Assembly (NCBI GenBank): GCA_002503825.1
Contig: DASP01000014.1
Location: 186,001 to 250,000 of the forward strand
Direction: 5' to 3'
Length of the DNA: 64,000 nucleotides
From: Methanoregulaceae archaeon UBA467
GTDB taxonomy: Archaea > Halobacteriota > Methanomicrobia > Methanomicrobiales > Methanospirillaceae
Positions 35,923 to 45,418 of this stretch are shown here, one piece after another. The notes below the pieces were generated by a model that made no database searches, had not been told where the DNA came from, and worked only from the letters and a program-made list of their open reading frames with translations. Each line of letters opens with the position of its first letter. Positions within the stretch are counted from its first letter, which is position 1. The position numbers and the translations under genes were made by a program.

Positions 35923-36819
35923 ATGAAGCATATCATTTCAATCAGAGATCTAAGCAGGGCCGAGATTGATGATATTCTTGAAAAAGCAAAGGTGATACAG
36001 GAACAGCAGTATGATACGCATTCGTTGAAAGGCAGGATTCTCGCCCTCCTGTTTTTTGAACCGAGCACGCGCACCAGAATGTCGTTCGAGGCCGCGATGG
36101 CCAGGCTCGGTGGCGTATCCATCAGCGTCGGGAGTGTTGAGGCAAGTTCCATCGCCAAGGGAGAAACCCTTGCAGATACGATCCGTGTTGTGAGCGGGTA
36201 TGTTGACACGATTGTCCTGAGGCATCCAAAAGAGGGCGCTGCACGTCTTGCCAGTGAATTTGCCTCCGTTCCAGTCCTGAATGCGGGAGATGGCGCAGGC
36301 CAGCACCCGTCGCAGACCCTTCTTGACCTTTATACTATCCGCCAGTCAATGCCTATCGACGGAGTAAACGTCGGTCTTCTCGGGGATCTCCGTTACGGCA
36401 GAACGGCCCATTCTCTTGCCCGCGCCCTCTCGCTCTACAATGCCACCCTCCATACAATATCTCCAAACGGACTCGAACTTCCTTCAGCACTGATAAATGA
36501 ACTGCGGCAAAGCGGGATGGAAGTCATCGAACATGATGATGTATCCGAGGTTGTGAAGGAACTCGATGTTTTGTACGTCACACGTATACAAAGAGAGCGT
36601 TTCCCGGATTCGGCGTCCTATTTTAAAGTTGCATCGAGTTATAAGATCACCCCCGACCTTTTTTCGGATGTCAGGGATCACCTCATTGTTCTTCACCCCC
36701 TGCCACGGCTTGACGAGATCGACCCTGGCGTTGACCAGCTGCCGTATGCCAAATACTTTGAGCAGTCCCGCAACGGGATCCCGGTACGGATGGCGATGTT
36801 ACAGAAGGTAATGAAATGA
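35923..36819 (+). CDS. pyrB: Aspartate carbamoyltransferase catalytic subunit
   Basis: A 298-residue enzyme of pyrimidine synthesis that joins carbamoyl phosphate and aspartate. It has the carbamoyl-phosphate motif FFEPSTRTRMSFE, the HPSQTLLDL motif and HPLPRLDEI near the end. Length is normal. A TATA-like sequence (ATAATATAGAAT) lies about 110 bases upstream. Its stop overlaps the pyrI start as ATGA, as expected for holoenzyme subunits. Confidence 0.97.
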   Translation: MKHIISIRDLSRAEIDDILEKAKVIQEQQYDTHSLKGRILALLFFEPSTRTRMSFEAAMARLGGVSISVGSVEASSIAKGETLADTIRVVSGYVDTIVLRHPKEGAARLASEFASVPVLNAGDGAGQHPSQTLLDLYTIRQSMPIDGVNVGLLGDLRYGRTAHSLARALSLYNATLHTISPNGLELPSALINELRQSGMEVIEHDDVSEVVKELDVLYVTRIQRERFPDSASYFKVASSYKITPDLFSDVRDHLIVLHPLPRLDEIDPGVDQLPYAKYFEQSRNGIPVRMAMLQKVMK

Positions 36820-37286
36820 AAGACGAAACTGCCCAGAAAGGACTCCTGATAAGCCCGATCAGGAACGGGACGGTGATTGATCATATTACTGCCGGTGAAG
36901 CGCTGAATGTCCTTAAGATTATCGGGATCACCGGGACAACGAGTGAATCCATTTCGGTCGCAACCAACGTAATGAGCGGGAAAGTGGGCAGGAAGGACAT
37001 TGTAAAAGTTGAAAACCGCGAACTGCTGAAAGAAGAAGTTGACAGGATAGCCCTTATCTCCCCGTCTGCATCCATCAATATCATCAGGGACTTCCGGGTC
37101 TTTGAAAAGAAAGGCGTTGATATTCCGGCATTCCTGACCGGCGTCGTGCGGTGCCCGAACCCGGGATGTATCACGAATACAAATGAACCGGTAAAATCGA
37201 AATTTGAGGTCCTCGCGAACGGGGGCCTTCAGTGCATGTATTGCGACTGGCTCATTACAAAGGATATTACCTCGCATATCATCTGA
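36816..37286 (+). CDS. pyrI: Aspartate carbamoyltransferase regulatory subunit
   Basis: A 156-residue allosteric subunit. The N-terminal nucleotide-binding domain includes GTVIDHITAGEALNVLKI; the C-terminal zinc domain has the four cysteines in CPNPGC and CMYC. It carries CTP/ATP control of PyrB. The overlap with pyrB couples their production. Confidence 0.96.
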   Translation: MKDETAQKGLLISPIRNGTVIDHITAGEALNVLKIIGITGTTSESISVATNVMSGKVGRKDIVKVENRELLKEEVDRIALISPSASINIIRDFRVFEKKGVDIPAFLTGVVRCPNPGCITNTNEPVKSKFEVLANGGLQCMYCDWLITKDITSHII

Positions 37287-37312
37287 ACTTCATATGGTAT
37301 GGAAAGGAACCA

Positions 37313-37343
37313 GTGTTTATATTTTAAAATTTTTCAGAAGGAG
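37313..37343 (+). promoter_or_regulatory. TATA promoter of the TPR protein gene
   Basis: GTTTATATTTTAAAA at 37313-37327 lies about 30 bases before the start codon, with the AAGGAG ribosome-binding site at 37339-37344 between them. The transcript leader would be very short. Confidence 0.45.
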
Positions 37344-37350
37344 AATGAAT

Positions 37351-38031
37351 ATGAAAAAATTTCTGCTTTCACTCGTCAGCGGGATCCTCATCCTCTCGAT
37401 GCTTGCCGGTCCGGCTGGTGCTGACAGCCAGGAGGCCGTCCGGTATTATAACGAGGCATTGGATCAGGCCTACCTGGGTAATTACGAGGTTGCATTACAG
37501 TCGGTCGATATGGCAATCCGGAACAATGAAAATTTTACCCTCGCCTGGGTCACAAAAGCCGGTATCCAGAATGCCATGGGACGTTACAATGATTCACTTG
37601 TGTCCGCGGACCAGGCAATCGTCCTCAACCCGGACCTGCCATATGCATGGATAAACAGGGCTACGGCGCTGATACACCTCGGGCAGAATGAAGAAGCACT
37701 AAATGCGTCTGAACGTGCATCAATGCTGGACCCTGAAAGCCCGGAGGCCTGGATAAATACCGGTACCGCACTTATTAACCTTGGTCGTTACGAAGAGGCG
37801 GTAAATGCGTCGGAACGTGCACTGGCATTTGCCCCTGCATCAGCAGATGCAATGGAAAACCTTGAAAAATCCCGGGCACTTCTTAAAAACCCGGAACAGA
37901 CATATCCCGTCCAGTCATCGGTCACCCCGGCGGGAAAAACCCCACTGGCGGTTATTCCCGTGTTCTCCGCCCTTTTTATCTCATGTATTATCGCCCTTGC
38001 CTGCCGACACAGGGCGGATGACCTGCGCTGA
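37351..38031 (+). CDS. Secreted or membrane-anchored TPR-repeat protein
   Basis: A 226-residue protein starting MKKFLLSLVSGILILSML, a signal peptide ending near AGPAGA. At least three tetratricopeptide repeats follow (NEALDQAYLGNYEVALQSVD, ATALIHLGQNEEALNASER, GTALINLGRYEEAVNASERA). A C-terminal hydrophobic stretch (AVIPVFSALFISCIIALAC) then basic residues would anchor it with the repeats outside the cell. The start is chosen from AAGGAG at a 6-base spacing; ATG 37345 is closer to it. Role unknown beyond protein binding. Confidence 0.85.
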   Translation: MKKFLLSLVSGILILSMLAGPAGADSQEAVRYYNEALDQAYLGNYEVALQSVDMAIRNNENFTLAWVTKAGIQNAMGRYNDSLVSADQAIVLNPDLPYAWINRATALIHLGQNEEALNASERASMLDPESPEAWINTGTALINLGRYEEAVNASERALAFAPASADAMENLEKSRALLKNPEQTYPVQSSVTPAGKTPLAVIPVFSALFISCIIALACRHRADDLR

Positions 38032-38572
38032 AGCATCAGGAAAGTACAATCACTAATTTTTTATTCCTCCCCCCGGTGTCTGTCGACCCGCAGGAAAAAA
38101 CAGCTGCCGGAAAATCTCCCGGGCAGGACCGGCCCATTTCCGGAACCGGCGACCCGGTAGTATGATCGCCGTATCTGCCGCAGCCTGCGGAAGATGCCCC
38201 GGTAGAACAATACACCCGGTGTATTTTTACCTTAAACCATGAAACACCCGCATATTGAACATTTCCAGATAATATCATTTCATGATGCATCAGAATGTTC
38301 GAAACACCCATGCGAACCGGTCCTTCTGTCTCAATTCCATCAAATCTTCCATGATTCAGCAATATACAATCAACCTTCCAGGGTGTCTGGTAAAACCTGC
38401 ATGCTGCCTGGAAACGGCAAAACCGACACATGAGATCCAGGGCCCGGGGGATACGTCATCCCGGTCGAATGAAAGGGTTGTGTTTCAAAATCGTGTAATC
38501 AGGGAATAATTGCAGATAACAACAATTTTTATATAGTTTTTAGTTGATGTGAGACAACAGGATGATGCCGTA
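38032..38572 (+). promoter_or_regulatory. Intergenic region ending in a TATA promoter
   Basis: About 540 bases with short, unsupported open frames only. The final part has TTTTTATATAGTTTTTAG at about 38525-38542, a good TATA element roughly 40 bases before the membrane-protein start at 38573. I see nothing else of note. Confidence 0.45.
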
Positions 38573-39259
38573 ATGGTATCGATGGCAGGTTCACTCAACT
38601 ATTATATCGAGAATCTTGTACTTTCGAGTTATATTGTAATAATAATTATATTCCTGATCCTGATCCTCTTTTTCGCCTTTGCATACCTCTACCAGAAGAC
38701 ACACAGGGTGCGGGGGTTTGATCCTGCGATATCTCTCCTTCGAACTTCAGGCAGGCATGAATCAGTAATTTCACCATTTATCAGGCGTTTCCTGCACTAC
38801 GGATTACCTGTACTTTACCACTGGAAAACCGGCTTCATACTCTCAGTTCTATGGATCTTATTCCTTTTCCCGGGAATATGGCTGATATCAGTGAATCCTG
38901 GCGAGACACTGTGGCAGTTTTATCCGTTCTTATTTGTAGTCAGCATCCTTCTCGGATTTCTCAATGCGCATTCATTGACATTCCGGCTCCTGGATATCGT
39001 ATTTGGGAAAAGATTTCTGCCGGCCGTCACCCGGTGGATGCTGCTCTTTACCATTTCACTTGCAGGCCTGGTTGCAGGTATCGGGGTATTATTCTTCTTT
39101 GATGCACTCCAGTCCGTAACCGGTGAATTTAATTCTTTTTTTTCAGGAGAAGCCCTTTCACTCTTTGCTTTTTTTGTAAGCGCAATTTTTATCGGGATCA
39201 CCCCCTTTTCACTGACCTACGAGATAACCTGCGTAAACCGGGATAATTACATGGTATAA
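38573..39259 (+). CDS. Unknown multi-pass membrane protein
   Basis: A 228-residue protein with about five hydrophobic helices: near residues 15-40 (very Ile-rich), 85-105, 110-135, 150-175 and 190-215. A basic loop (TSGRHESVISPFIRRF) follows the first helix. No motif I recognise. The ATG at 38573 (MVSMAGSL) suits the TATA distance; 38549 and 38582 are alternatives. It is monocistronic. Confidence 0.75.
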   Translation: MVSMAGSLNYYIENLVLSSYIVIIIIFLILILFFAFAYLYQKTHRVRGFDPAISLLRTSGRHESVISPFIRRFLHYGLPVLYHWKTGFILSVLWILFLFPGIWLISVNPGETLWQFYPFLFVVSILLGFLNAHSLTFRLLDIVFGKRFLPAVTRWMLLFTISLAGLVAGIGVLFFFDALQSVTGEFNSFFSGEALSLFAFFVSAIFIGITPFSLTYEITCVNRDNYMV

Positions 39260-39549
39260 ACCGAAAAGCAGGTTGTACCTCTCAACCCCTTGACGATATG
39301 GACATGCCCGGACTGATCCGCTCATTTACCAGGGGATTTCATCCGGAGAAATTACATTTCTCATCCGCCGGTCTCCCTTTTCATTACGGGAACACAACAA
39401 CCGGGAGAGAACGGATGCAACAGGTTTACATCGCTCAAAAAAGATGCTGAGAGTATCTGATCAGCATCGTACCTGCCGGTATTTCAATCTGCCTGATATC
39501 AGGTGTTCATACGATCAACTCCGGGGGGGATTTTCCCTCGTGAGCGGGT

Positions 39550-40773
39550 ATGCACACCGTCACCTCAATTATTTTATCCACGCATTACCCACTCGTCAAT
39601 TGTATGAGCCCGCTCATTGAGATCATCCTGATTCTGATCGTAGCCAAAATTCTGGGCGAACTGGCAGAACGGGCGGGTTTTCCGGCTTTAATTGGAGAGA
39701 TCGGGGCCGGGGCGCTGCTGGGGCCGTTCATCCTTAACATTGTCACTCCGGGCGAAACGATTGAATTTTTCTCAGATATCGGAATAATCGCCCTTCTCTT
39801 TATCAGTGGTGCGCAGATCAATCTCCAGGCATTCTACAAGACCGGAAAAGCAGGGGCATTCACTGCAGTTGCAGGAGTTGCGGTGCCGTTCGTCTCAGGG
39901 ATTACCCTTGGCCTGCTGATGGGATTCCAGCATATAGAAGCGCTTTTCCTGGGTATTGCCCTGTCTATCACCTCTATCGGGATATCAGTACGGACACTTA
40001 TCGATATACGGCAGTTAAAATCACAGGTGGGCATGATTATCGTCAGTGCGGCAGTCATCGATGACGTCATCGGAATTATTCTTCTGGCACTTCTCACCGC
40101 TGTTGCCGGCGGGGCGACCGGAATTGAATCCCTGATTCCCACATTTATCGCAATGGTCATCTTCCTCGTGGCAATTTTCACGATAGGAAAGCCGGTGATG
40201 GAATGGATCTTCAAAAAAGCGCAGAAGGCTCACACCCATGAAATGACGTATTCTGCGGCGATACTGATTGCACTTGTCACTGCGGTCCTCTCCAACAGTG
40301 CAGGGCTGCATTACGCGATAGGAGCATTCATTGCCGGGTTGCTCCTTGGTGACCATATACGCGATGACAGGATGCTCTTTGACAGCCTCATCGACTTTAC
40401 ATTTGGTTTTTTTGTGACGATCTTTTTTGCATCAATCGGACTCCTGTTCAGCCCGGATGGAGGGGAATTCATGCTGCCATTCATCGTTATCCTCATCCTC
40501 GTAGCATTCGTTACAAAAATTGCCGGCGGGATGGCAGGATCGTTCCGGTTCCTGCATGACCTGAAAAAATCATTCCTTGTCGGCCTCGGCCTTTGCCCAA
40601 GGGGCGAAATTGCCCTTGTAGTGGTGAAAATCTCACTGCTTGCCGGGATTATCGCCGGGAACCTCTTCACGGCGATCACCGTAATGATAATTGCATCGAT
40701 ATTTATCACACCGGTACTCCTGACAAGGGGATTTGCCCTTGCAGGGTACGTCAGAGATGGCCGACAATCCTGA
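39550..40773 (+). CDS. Kef/CPA2-type cation:proton antiporter
   Basis: A 407-residue transporter with about 12 membrane helices and no C-terminal nucleotide-binding domain. Family signs are RAGFPALIGEIGAGALLGPF at the N-terminus, the membrane Asp pair in SAAVIDDVIGIILLALL, and LGLCPRGEIALVVVKIS near the C-terminus. It probably exchanges Na+ or K+ for H+. The start may instead be ATG 39604 (MSPLIEIILIL). The 3' end overlaps the convergent CBS gene by 23 bases. Confidence 0.88.
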   Translation: MHTVTSIILSTHYPLVNCMSPLIEIILILIVAKILGELAERAGFPALIGEIGAGALLGPFILNIVTPGETIEFFSDIGIIALLFISGAQINLQAFYKTGKAGAFTAVAGVAVPFVSGITLGLLMGFQHIEALFLGIALSITSIGISVRTLIDIRQLKSQVGMIIVSAAVIDDVIGIILLALLTAVAGGATGIESLIPTFIAMVIFLVAIFTIGKPVMEWIFKKAQKAHTHEMTYSAAILIALVTAVLSNSAGLHYAIGAFIAGLLLGDHIRDDRMLFDSLIDFTFGFFVTIFFASIGLLFSPDGGEFMLPFIVILILVAFVTKIAGGMAGSFRFLHDLKKSFLVGLGLCPRGEIALVVVKISLLAGIIAGNLFTAITVMIIASIFITPVLLTRGFALAGYVRDGRQS

Positions 40774-41248
40774 GGTGAGAGATGATATTACAGATCCCGA
40801 TGACCCCGATGACCTCCCCGCCGTCGTTTATCACAACGAGATCGGGATGACGGTGCCGTTCAAGCAGCCTGATGGCTTCAGGTATGAGGGTGTCAGCTTT
40901 CACGGTAATATGGCTCCGGGTCATGAGATCCGCGGCTGAACTGACACTTCCGCTGATAAGACATTCTATGCAGGTGGCCCTTTTTCTGCTGCGGATACCA
41001 GCCTCGGGACTGACAGCAGTCAAAAGGTCATAGGGGGTAATTACACCGAGGAAATGTCCTCTGTTATCGGTTACAACAAGGTCGCTGCACCCCCGTGCTG
41101 AAAAATGTGTTGCAATCGTTTCAACCGGCGTGTCAGGGAGCACCCGGATAAAATCGGTGCTCATGATATCCGTCACGACCATTTCATCGGGAGTCGTACC
41201 CGATCTTTTTTCCCGGCCTCCGGGTCCGCCGGCCCTTTCTGGACTCAT
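40751..41248 (-). CDS. CBS-domain pair protein
   Basis: A 165-residue protein made of two CBS domains. The first is TDIMSTDFIRVLPDTPVETI to VITPYDLL, the second ADLMTRSHITVKADTLIPEA to VIGICNIISHL. CBS pairs bind adenine nucleotides and regulate partner proteins. The start follows AGGTGAG. It is convergent and overlapping with the antiporter gene, which could be a regulatory partner, though the arrangement does not prove it. Confidence 0.88.
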   Translation of the reverse strand: MSPERAGGPGGREKRSGTTPDEMVVTDIMSTDFIRVLPDTPVETIATHFSARGCSDLVVTDNRGHFLGVITPYDLLTAVSPEAGIRSRKRATCIECLISGSVSSAADLMTRSHITVKADTLIPEAIRLLERHRHPDLVVINDGGEVIGVIGICNIISHLRIVGHL

Positions 41249-41375
41249 CTCTCACCTGCCCTTAAACATTGCCCTTCTGCTGGTGCATACTTGATCGTTG
41301 AACCCGATAAATTTGTGGAATGAGTTAGTCTTCGTCGATCAGGTGCGCGGAGAATGTAAATGCAGGGTTAGAAAT

Positions 41376-41837
41376 TCAGGAAAACAGGATCTTTCCATGA
41401 TCGTCAATCTCTCCCCGGTAGATCCGCGTACTGGAAATCCAGCGGCCGTCATCGGCGAGGACACAGCTGATCTGGTGGATATCGACCTTTTTAAGGCCGT
41501 TTTTCCTCCGTATCCCGTTTATTTCATGGGCAATCGGAATGGTCTCCTCGCTTACGACAAGGGCATCAAAATCGGCCCTGGTTGCAGATCCGTACCGGTC
41601 GCTCAACGGTTCAATGCTCCATTCTGAACGGTAGCGGCGACTTTTAATAAAATACTCGACACCCTCCTTCCGTTGTTCGTACGGCCGGACCGGGTGAGTT
41701 TTACTGCTCGCAAAACTATCGGTGGTCAGCCCGATGATCACGCTTCCCTTATTTCCGGCAAGTTCGAAGGACCTGCTGAGTAAGCTTTTATGGCCGTCGT
41801 GGAGCGGGTCAAAGGTGCCCCCTACCATAACCTTCAT
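41376..41837 (-). CDS. coaD: Archaeal phosphopantetheine adenylyltransferase
   Basis: A 153-residue enzyme that transfers AMP to 4'-phosphopantetheine to give dephospho-CoA. The nucleotidyltransferase motif GGTFDPLHDGHKSLL is at the N-terminus, and the ISSTRIYRGEID motif is near the end. Length and sequence fit the archaeal type. Its start is only 30 bases from the divergent gene at 41868. Confidence 0.93.
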   Translation of the reverse strand: MKVMVGGTFDPLHDGHKSLLSRSFELAGNKGSVIIGLTTDSFASSKTHPVRPYEQRKEGVEYFIKSRRYRSEWSIEPLSDRYGSATRADFDALVVSEETIPIAHEINGIRRKNGLKKVDIHQISCVLADDGRWISSTRIYRGEIDDHGKILFS

Positions 41838-41867
41838 TGTTTCTGATAGTTAATTTCCTATGTTATT

Positions 41868-42359
41868 ATGAGTATTGATACGGAGCCCGGAAATGCGTTA
41901 TTCATCGCCGCCAACGCAACCGTGCTGGGGAGTGTCAGCCTTGGCGATCAGGTCAGTATATGGTTTGGAGCAGTCATCCGCGCTGATAAAGACCGCATTG
42001 TAATTGGAAACGGTTCTAATGTCCAGGACAATGCCGTCCTGCATACGAGCAGCGGTCACCCCGTGGTCCTTGGAAAAGACGTCTCGGTAGGCCACGGTGC
42101 AATTCTGCACGGGTGCACCATCCATGACAGGGTGCTTGTGGGCATGGGTGCGATTGTCTTAAACGGGGCCGAGGTCGGTGAAGGGTCAATACTCGGGGCC
42201 GGAACGGTGGTCACTGAAGGGGCAACCGTACCTGCAGGTTCGGTGGTCGTCGGCGTTCCCGGAAAGGTCATTCGTCAGGCCACCGACGAACAGATAGCCC
42301 ATATTGTTGACAATGCCCGTAATTACCGTGAACTTGCCGGGAGGTACAGGAATGGGTGA
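41868..42359 (+). CDS. Gamma-carbonic-anhydrase-like hexapeptide-repeat protein
   Basis: A 163-residue left-handed beta-helix protein. Repeated hexapeptides run from ANATVLGSVSLGDQVSIWFG onward, and the metal-binding histidines are in NAVLHTSSGH and VGHGAILHGC, the arrangement of the YrdA/Cam group. It may hydrate CO2 or be an acyl-CoA-related homologue; the catalytic Glu of the classical Cam loop is not visible. No ribosome-binding site is seen, so the message may be leaderless. Its end overlaps the HdrA-like gene by 8 bases. Confidence 0.85.
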   Translation: MSIDTEPGNALFIAANATVLGSVSLGDQVSIWFGAVIRADKDRIVIGNGSNVQDNAVLHTSSGHPVVLGKDVSVGHGAILHGCTIHDRVLVGMGAIVLNGAEVGEGSILGAGTVVTEGATVPAGSVVVGVPGKVIRQATDEQIAHIVDNARNYRELAGRYRNG

Positions 42360-43632
42360 CGTCGTTGTCATCGGGGCCGGGGTGACAGGGATACAGGCGG
42401 CGCTTGACCTTGCAAACCATGGAATCCTTGTCCATCTTGTGGAACGTGAACCCTCGATCGGGGGCCACATGGCCCAACTCGACAAGACATTTCCCACGAA
42501 CGACTGTTCGATGTGCATCTTAAGCCCGAAAATGATGGAAGTGTACCGCCATCCCAGGATTCAAATCCATACATGCGCCGATGTGACCGGTATTGAGGGT
42601 GAAGTAGGTAATTTTACCGTGAAGGTGCGAAAGAGCCCGCGGTTCATCGATGAGGGCCTCTGTAACGGTTGTGGCGACTGCATTCAGATATGCCCGGTTG
42701 AGGTGTACAACCGTTTCGATGCAGGGGTCGGGACAAGAAAGGCAATTTATAAGCCCCACCAGCAGGTTGTCCCTGATATCGTTATCAAGGACCCGGACCA
42801 CTGCATCGAGTGCGGGCTGTGTTACGACGTCTGTTCGCGTGATGCGATAAAAAAAGAGGATACAGAAACTGAAATAGAACTCAGGGCGTCGAGCGTCATT
42901 ATCACGACAGGGTACCGGGTCTTTGACGCCACTAAAAAAGAGCAGTACCACTATCTTGCTTTCCCTGACGTCGTCACAAGCCTGGAATTTGAACGCATGA
43001 TGAATGCCAGCGGTCCGACCGGCGGTAAAATCAGGCGTCTGAGCAATGGTGAAACCCCGAAGAGTATTGTTTTTATCCAGTGTGTCGGTTCACGGGATAC
43101 CCAGATCGACCGCCCCTACTGCTCAGGTGTCTGCTGCATGGCAGCAATAAAAAATGCCATGCTTATCAGGGAAAAATACCCGGATACCGATGTGAGCATC
43201 CTTTACATGGACATCCGGGCATACGGGAAAGGCTATGAAGAATATTATGAACGGGCAAAATCTGCGGGAGTTCATTTTCTCAGGGGAATGCCCGGAGAGA
43301 TCATCGGCAATAAAAAAGCAATGACCATCCGCGTTGAAGACACCGAAACCGGGGAAATTAAAATTATCAGGCCCGAACTCGTCATCCTGTCCGTAGGGAT
43401 GGAGCCTTCACCCGGTACCGGGGTCATTGCAGAAAAATTCGGCATACCCGTTGAACCGACCGGGTTTTTCAAATCGCTCCACGACGCCACCGATACCGTG
43501 GCAACTCTCAAACCTGGCATCTACATCGCAGGCACTTCGACTGCTCCCCGCGACATCCCCGACTGTGTGGCACACGGCGGTGCTGCTGCCATGAGGGCAT
43601 TTCAGGATGCCATCAGGGAAGGCAGCGAATGA
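42352..43632 (+). CDS. HdrA-like iron-sulfur flavoprotein, core form
   Basis: A 426-residue protein related to heterodisulfide reductase subunit A. It starts directly at the FAD-binding VVVIGAGVTGIQAAL, then NDCSMCILSPKMMEV, two ferredoxin motifs (CNGCGDCIQICP and CIECGLCYDVC), and the CVGSR and PYCSGVCCMAAIKNAM motifs. Methanogen HdrA has about 650 residues; the N-terminal cysteine domain and the C-terminal ferredoxin domain are missing here. No hdrB or hdrC lies nearby. GGGAGGT precedes the ATG. It overlaps both neighbours and is probably cotranscribed with mtnA. Confidence 0.88.
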   Translation: MGDVVVIGAGVTGIQAALDLANHGILVHLVEREPSIGGHMAQLDKTFPTNDCSMCILSPKMMEVYRHPRIQIHTCADVTGIEGEVGNFTVKVRKSPRFIDEGLCNGCGDCIQICPVEVYNRFDAGVGTRKAIYKPHQQVVPDIVIKDPDHCIECGLCYDVCSRDAIKKEDTETEIELRASSVIITTGYRVFDATKKEQYHYLAFPDVVTSLEFERMMNASGPTGGKIRRLSNGETPKSIVFIQCVGSRDTQIDRPYCSGVCCMAAIKNAMLIREKYPDTDVSILYMDIRAYGKGYEEYYERAKSAGVHFLRGMPGEIIGNKKAMTIRVEDTETGEIKIIRPELVILSVGMEPSPGTGVIAEKFGIPVEPTGFFKSLHDATDTVATLKPGIYIAGTSTAPRDIPDCVAHGGAAAMRAFQDAIREGSE

Positions 43633-44675
43633 AACAGATCGAGACGATATTCTGGGACGAAACGATACCAGGAATACAGCTCATCGACCAGACCGGGTTG
43701 CCGGGTAATTACCGGATGGTGAGGTGCACCACCGTTAACCGCCTGATTACGGCAATAAAAAGACTTGAGGTCAGGGGTGCCCCGGCTCTCGGCGTTGCCG
43801 GCGCATTCGGTGTGGCGCTTGCAGCACGACGACCCCGTGAAAAAGACTTCGAACGTTATGTAAAAGTGCTCAATGCCGAGGCCGCACGGATCCGGGAAGC
43901 CCGCCCCACGGCGGTCAACCTTTCCTGGGGTGTCGACAGGGTCCTTGACTGCATTCATGATTCTATATCAGTCAGGGACGTAAGGGCACGGACCCTCGAC
44001 GAGGCACAGCTTGTTGCACGCGAGGATGCCGAAACCTGTCACAGGCTCGGCGAGGCCGGCGCTGCGCTGCTTCCGGAACGCTGCACGGTCCTGACCCACT
44101 GCAATGCCGGGGCACTTGCCTGCAGGGAATGGGGAACGGCACTGGGCGTGATCAGGTCTGCGGTGACGATGGGAAAAGAAGTGAAGGTTATCGCCTGCGA
44201 GACCCGTCCCCTTCTCCAGGGAGCCCGGCTGACTGCATGGGAACTTGCAAGAGACGGCATTGACGTCACGGTCATCACGGATTCGTCGGCAGCGTACCTT
44301 ATGCGGCAGGGAAAGATCGATTTCACCATAGTCGGGGCCGACAGGATCACCCGGGATGTCGTTTTCAACAAGATCGGCACCTACATGCATGCCACATGTG
44401 CGAAAAGCCATTCAATCCCGTTTTACGTGGCCGCACCCATTTCCACATTCGATCCTGACCATACCGAGATCGACATCACGGTGGAAGAGCGGGGACGGGA
44501 TGAGATTGCGTATTCGGGAAGGACGATGAATATCCCGGATGGCGTCCCGGTGATCAACTACGCGTTCGATGCAACGCCACTCGACGATATTTCAGGAATC
44601 ATCACCGAAAAGGGTGTACTCCGGATTCCGCTTGACTGGGATGCGGTCCGGAAACACAGCAGGAAGAACAGGTAG
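43629..44675 (+). CDS. mtnA: S-methyl-5-thioribose-1-phosphate isomerase (MtnA/eIF2B-like family)
   Basis: A 348-residue enzyme. Family motifs are VRGAPALGVAGAFGVALAA, the catalytic Cys in LTHCNAGALACREWGTALG, and FTIVGADRITRDVVFNKIGT with the catalytic Asp. In methanogens this enzyme handles methylthioribose or deoxyribose phosphates from salvage of 5'-deoxyadenosine products. The start overlaps the HdrA-like stop as ATGA. Confidence 0.94.
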   Translation: MKQIETIFWDETIPGIQLIDQTGLPGNYRMVRCTTVNRLITAIKRLEVRGAPALGVAGAFGVALAARRPREKDFERYVKVLNAEAARIREARPTAVNLSWGVDRVLDCIHDSISVRDVRARTLDEAQLVAREDAETCHRLGEAGAALLPERCTVLTHCNAGALACREWGTALGVIRSAVTMGKEVKVIACETRPLLQGARLTAWELARDGIDVTVITDSSAAYLMRQGKIDFTIVGADRITRDVVFNKIGTYMHATCAKSHSIPFYVAAPISTFDPDHTEIDITVEERGRDEIAYSGRTMNIPDGVPVINYAFDATPLDDISGIITEKGVLRIPLDWDAVRKHSRKNR

Positions 44676-44695
44676 CCACAGGGGATCTAAGAATA

Positions 44696-45418
44696 ATGGA
44701 AATCGATTTATCTCTCTGGAATCAGGTAGTGTTCATTATAGGGGAGATAACGCTCATTATCATACTGGGACTCTTCCTTTTTGCGCTGATCCTTGTCATT
44801 ATCTCGCTGTATTCAATCAAACGCGGTAAACTTTACTTCCCTCACCTTCTCAAAGCGGGAATGGTATTTATGGAAGGCCTGATCAAGGCGCTTTTCAGGC
44901 TGTTCGGTCTTGAAGACCGGGAGATGCTCTCATTTTTCGTCCAGCTTCACAATGCCATGAATAAAAAGGCGTTTGAAGAGATCCCGGTTTCAGAACGGTC
45001 AATATTTCTTCCGCAGTGTCTGCGGTCATCGCGTTGTCCTGCCCATCTCACACCCGAAGGCCTCAAATGCCGCAGTTGCGGGGAGTGCAGCATCGGGTAC
45101 TGGAGAAAAATCCTGGAAAATATGGGGTACAGGCTCTTTATTGTTCCGGGGTCGTCGTTTATCAAGCGCATGGTCAAAAAATACCGGCCACGTGCAATTA
45201 TCGGCATCGGTTGCTTAAGCGAGGTTAAAGAGGGCCTCGAGATGGCCGATAAAATGGGACTTGTCGGTATGGGCGTTGTCAGCTTAAAGGAAGGGTGTGT
45301 GGAGACACTTGTGGACTGGGATGATGTCATGGAAGTCGCCCTCCTCGGCGTGGACCCGTCAGGTTATCCCATGGAATTCGTTAACCACGATAAAAACCGG
45401 ATACCAGAGCCGGAATAA
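44696..45418 (+). CDS. DUF116-family membrane protein with cysteine motif
   Basis: A 240-residue protein. One or two N-terminal hydrophobic segments (residues about 10-40) precede a soluble domain with LPQCLRSSRCPAH, then CRSCGECSIGYW, then GIGCLSEVKEG and KEGCVETLVDWDDV. The cysteines suggest a metal or iron-sulfur site. Function is not established for this family. It lies 20 bases after mtnA on the same strand behind a GGGGAT site. Confidence 0.85.
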   Translation: MEIDLSLWNQVVFIIGEITLIIILGLFLFALILVIISLYSIKRGKLYFPHLLKAGMVFMEGLIKALFRLFGLEDREMLSFFVQLHNAMNKKAFEEIPVSERSIFLPQCLRSSRCPAHLTPEGLKCRSCGECSIGYWRKILENMGYRLFIVPGSSFIKRMVKKYRPRAIIGIGCLSEVKEGLEMADKMGLVGMGVVSLKEGCVETLVDWDDVMEVALLGVDPSGYPMEFVNHDKNRIPEPE

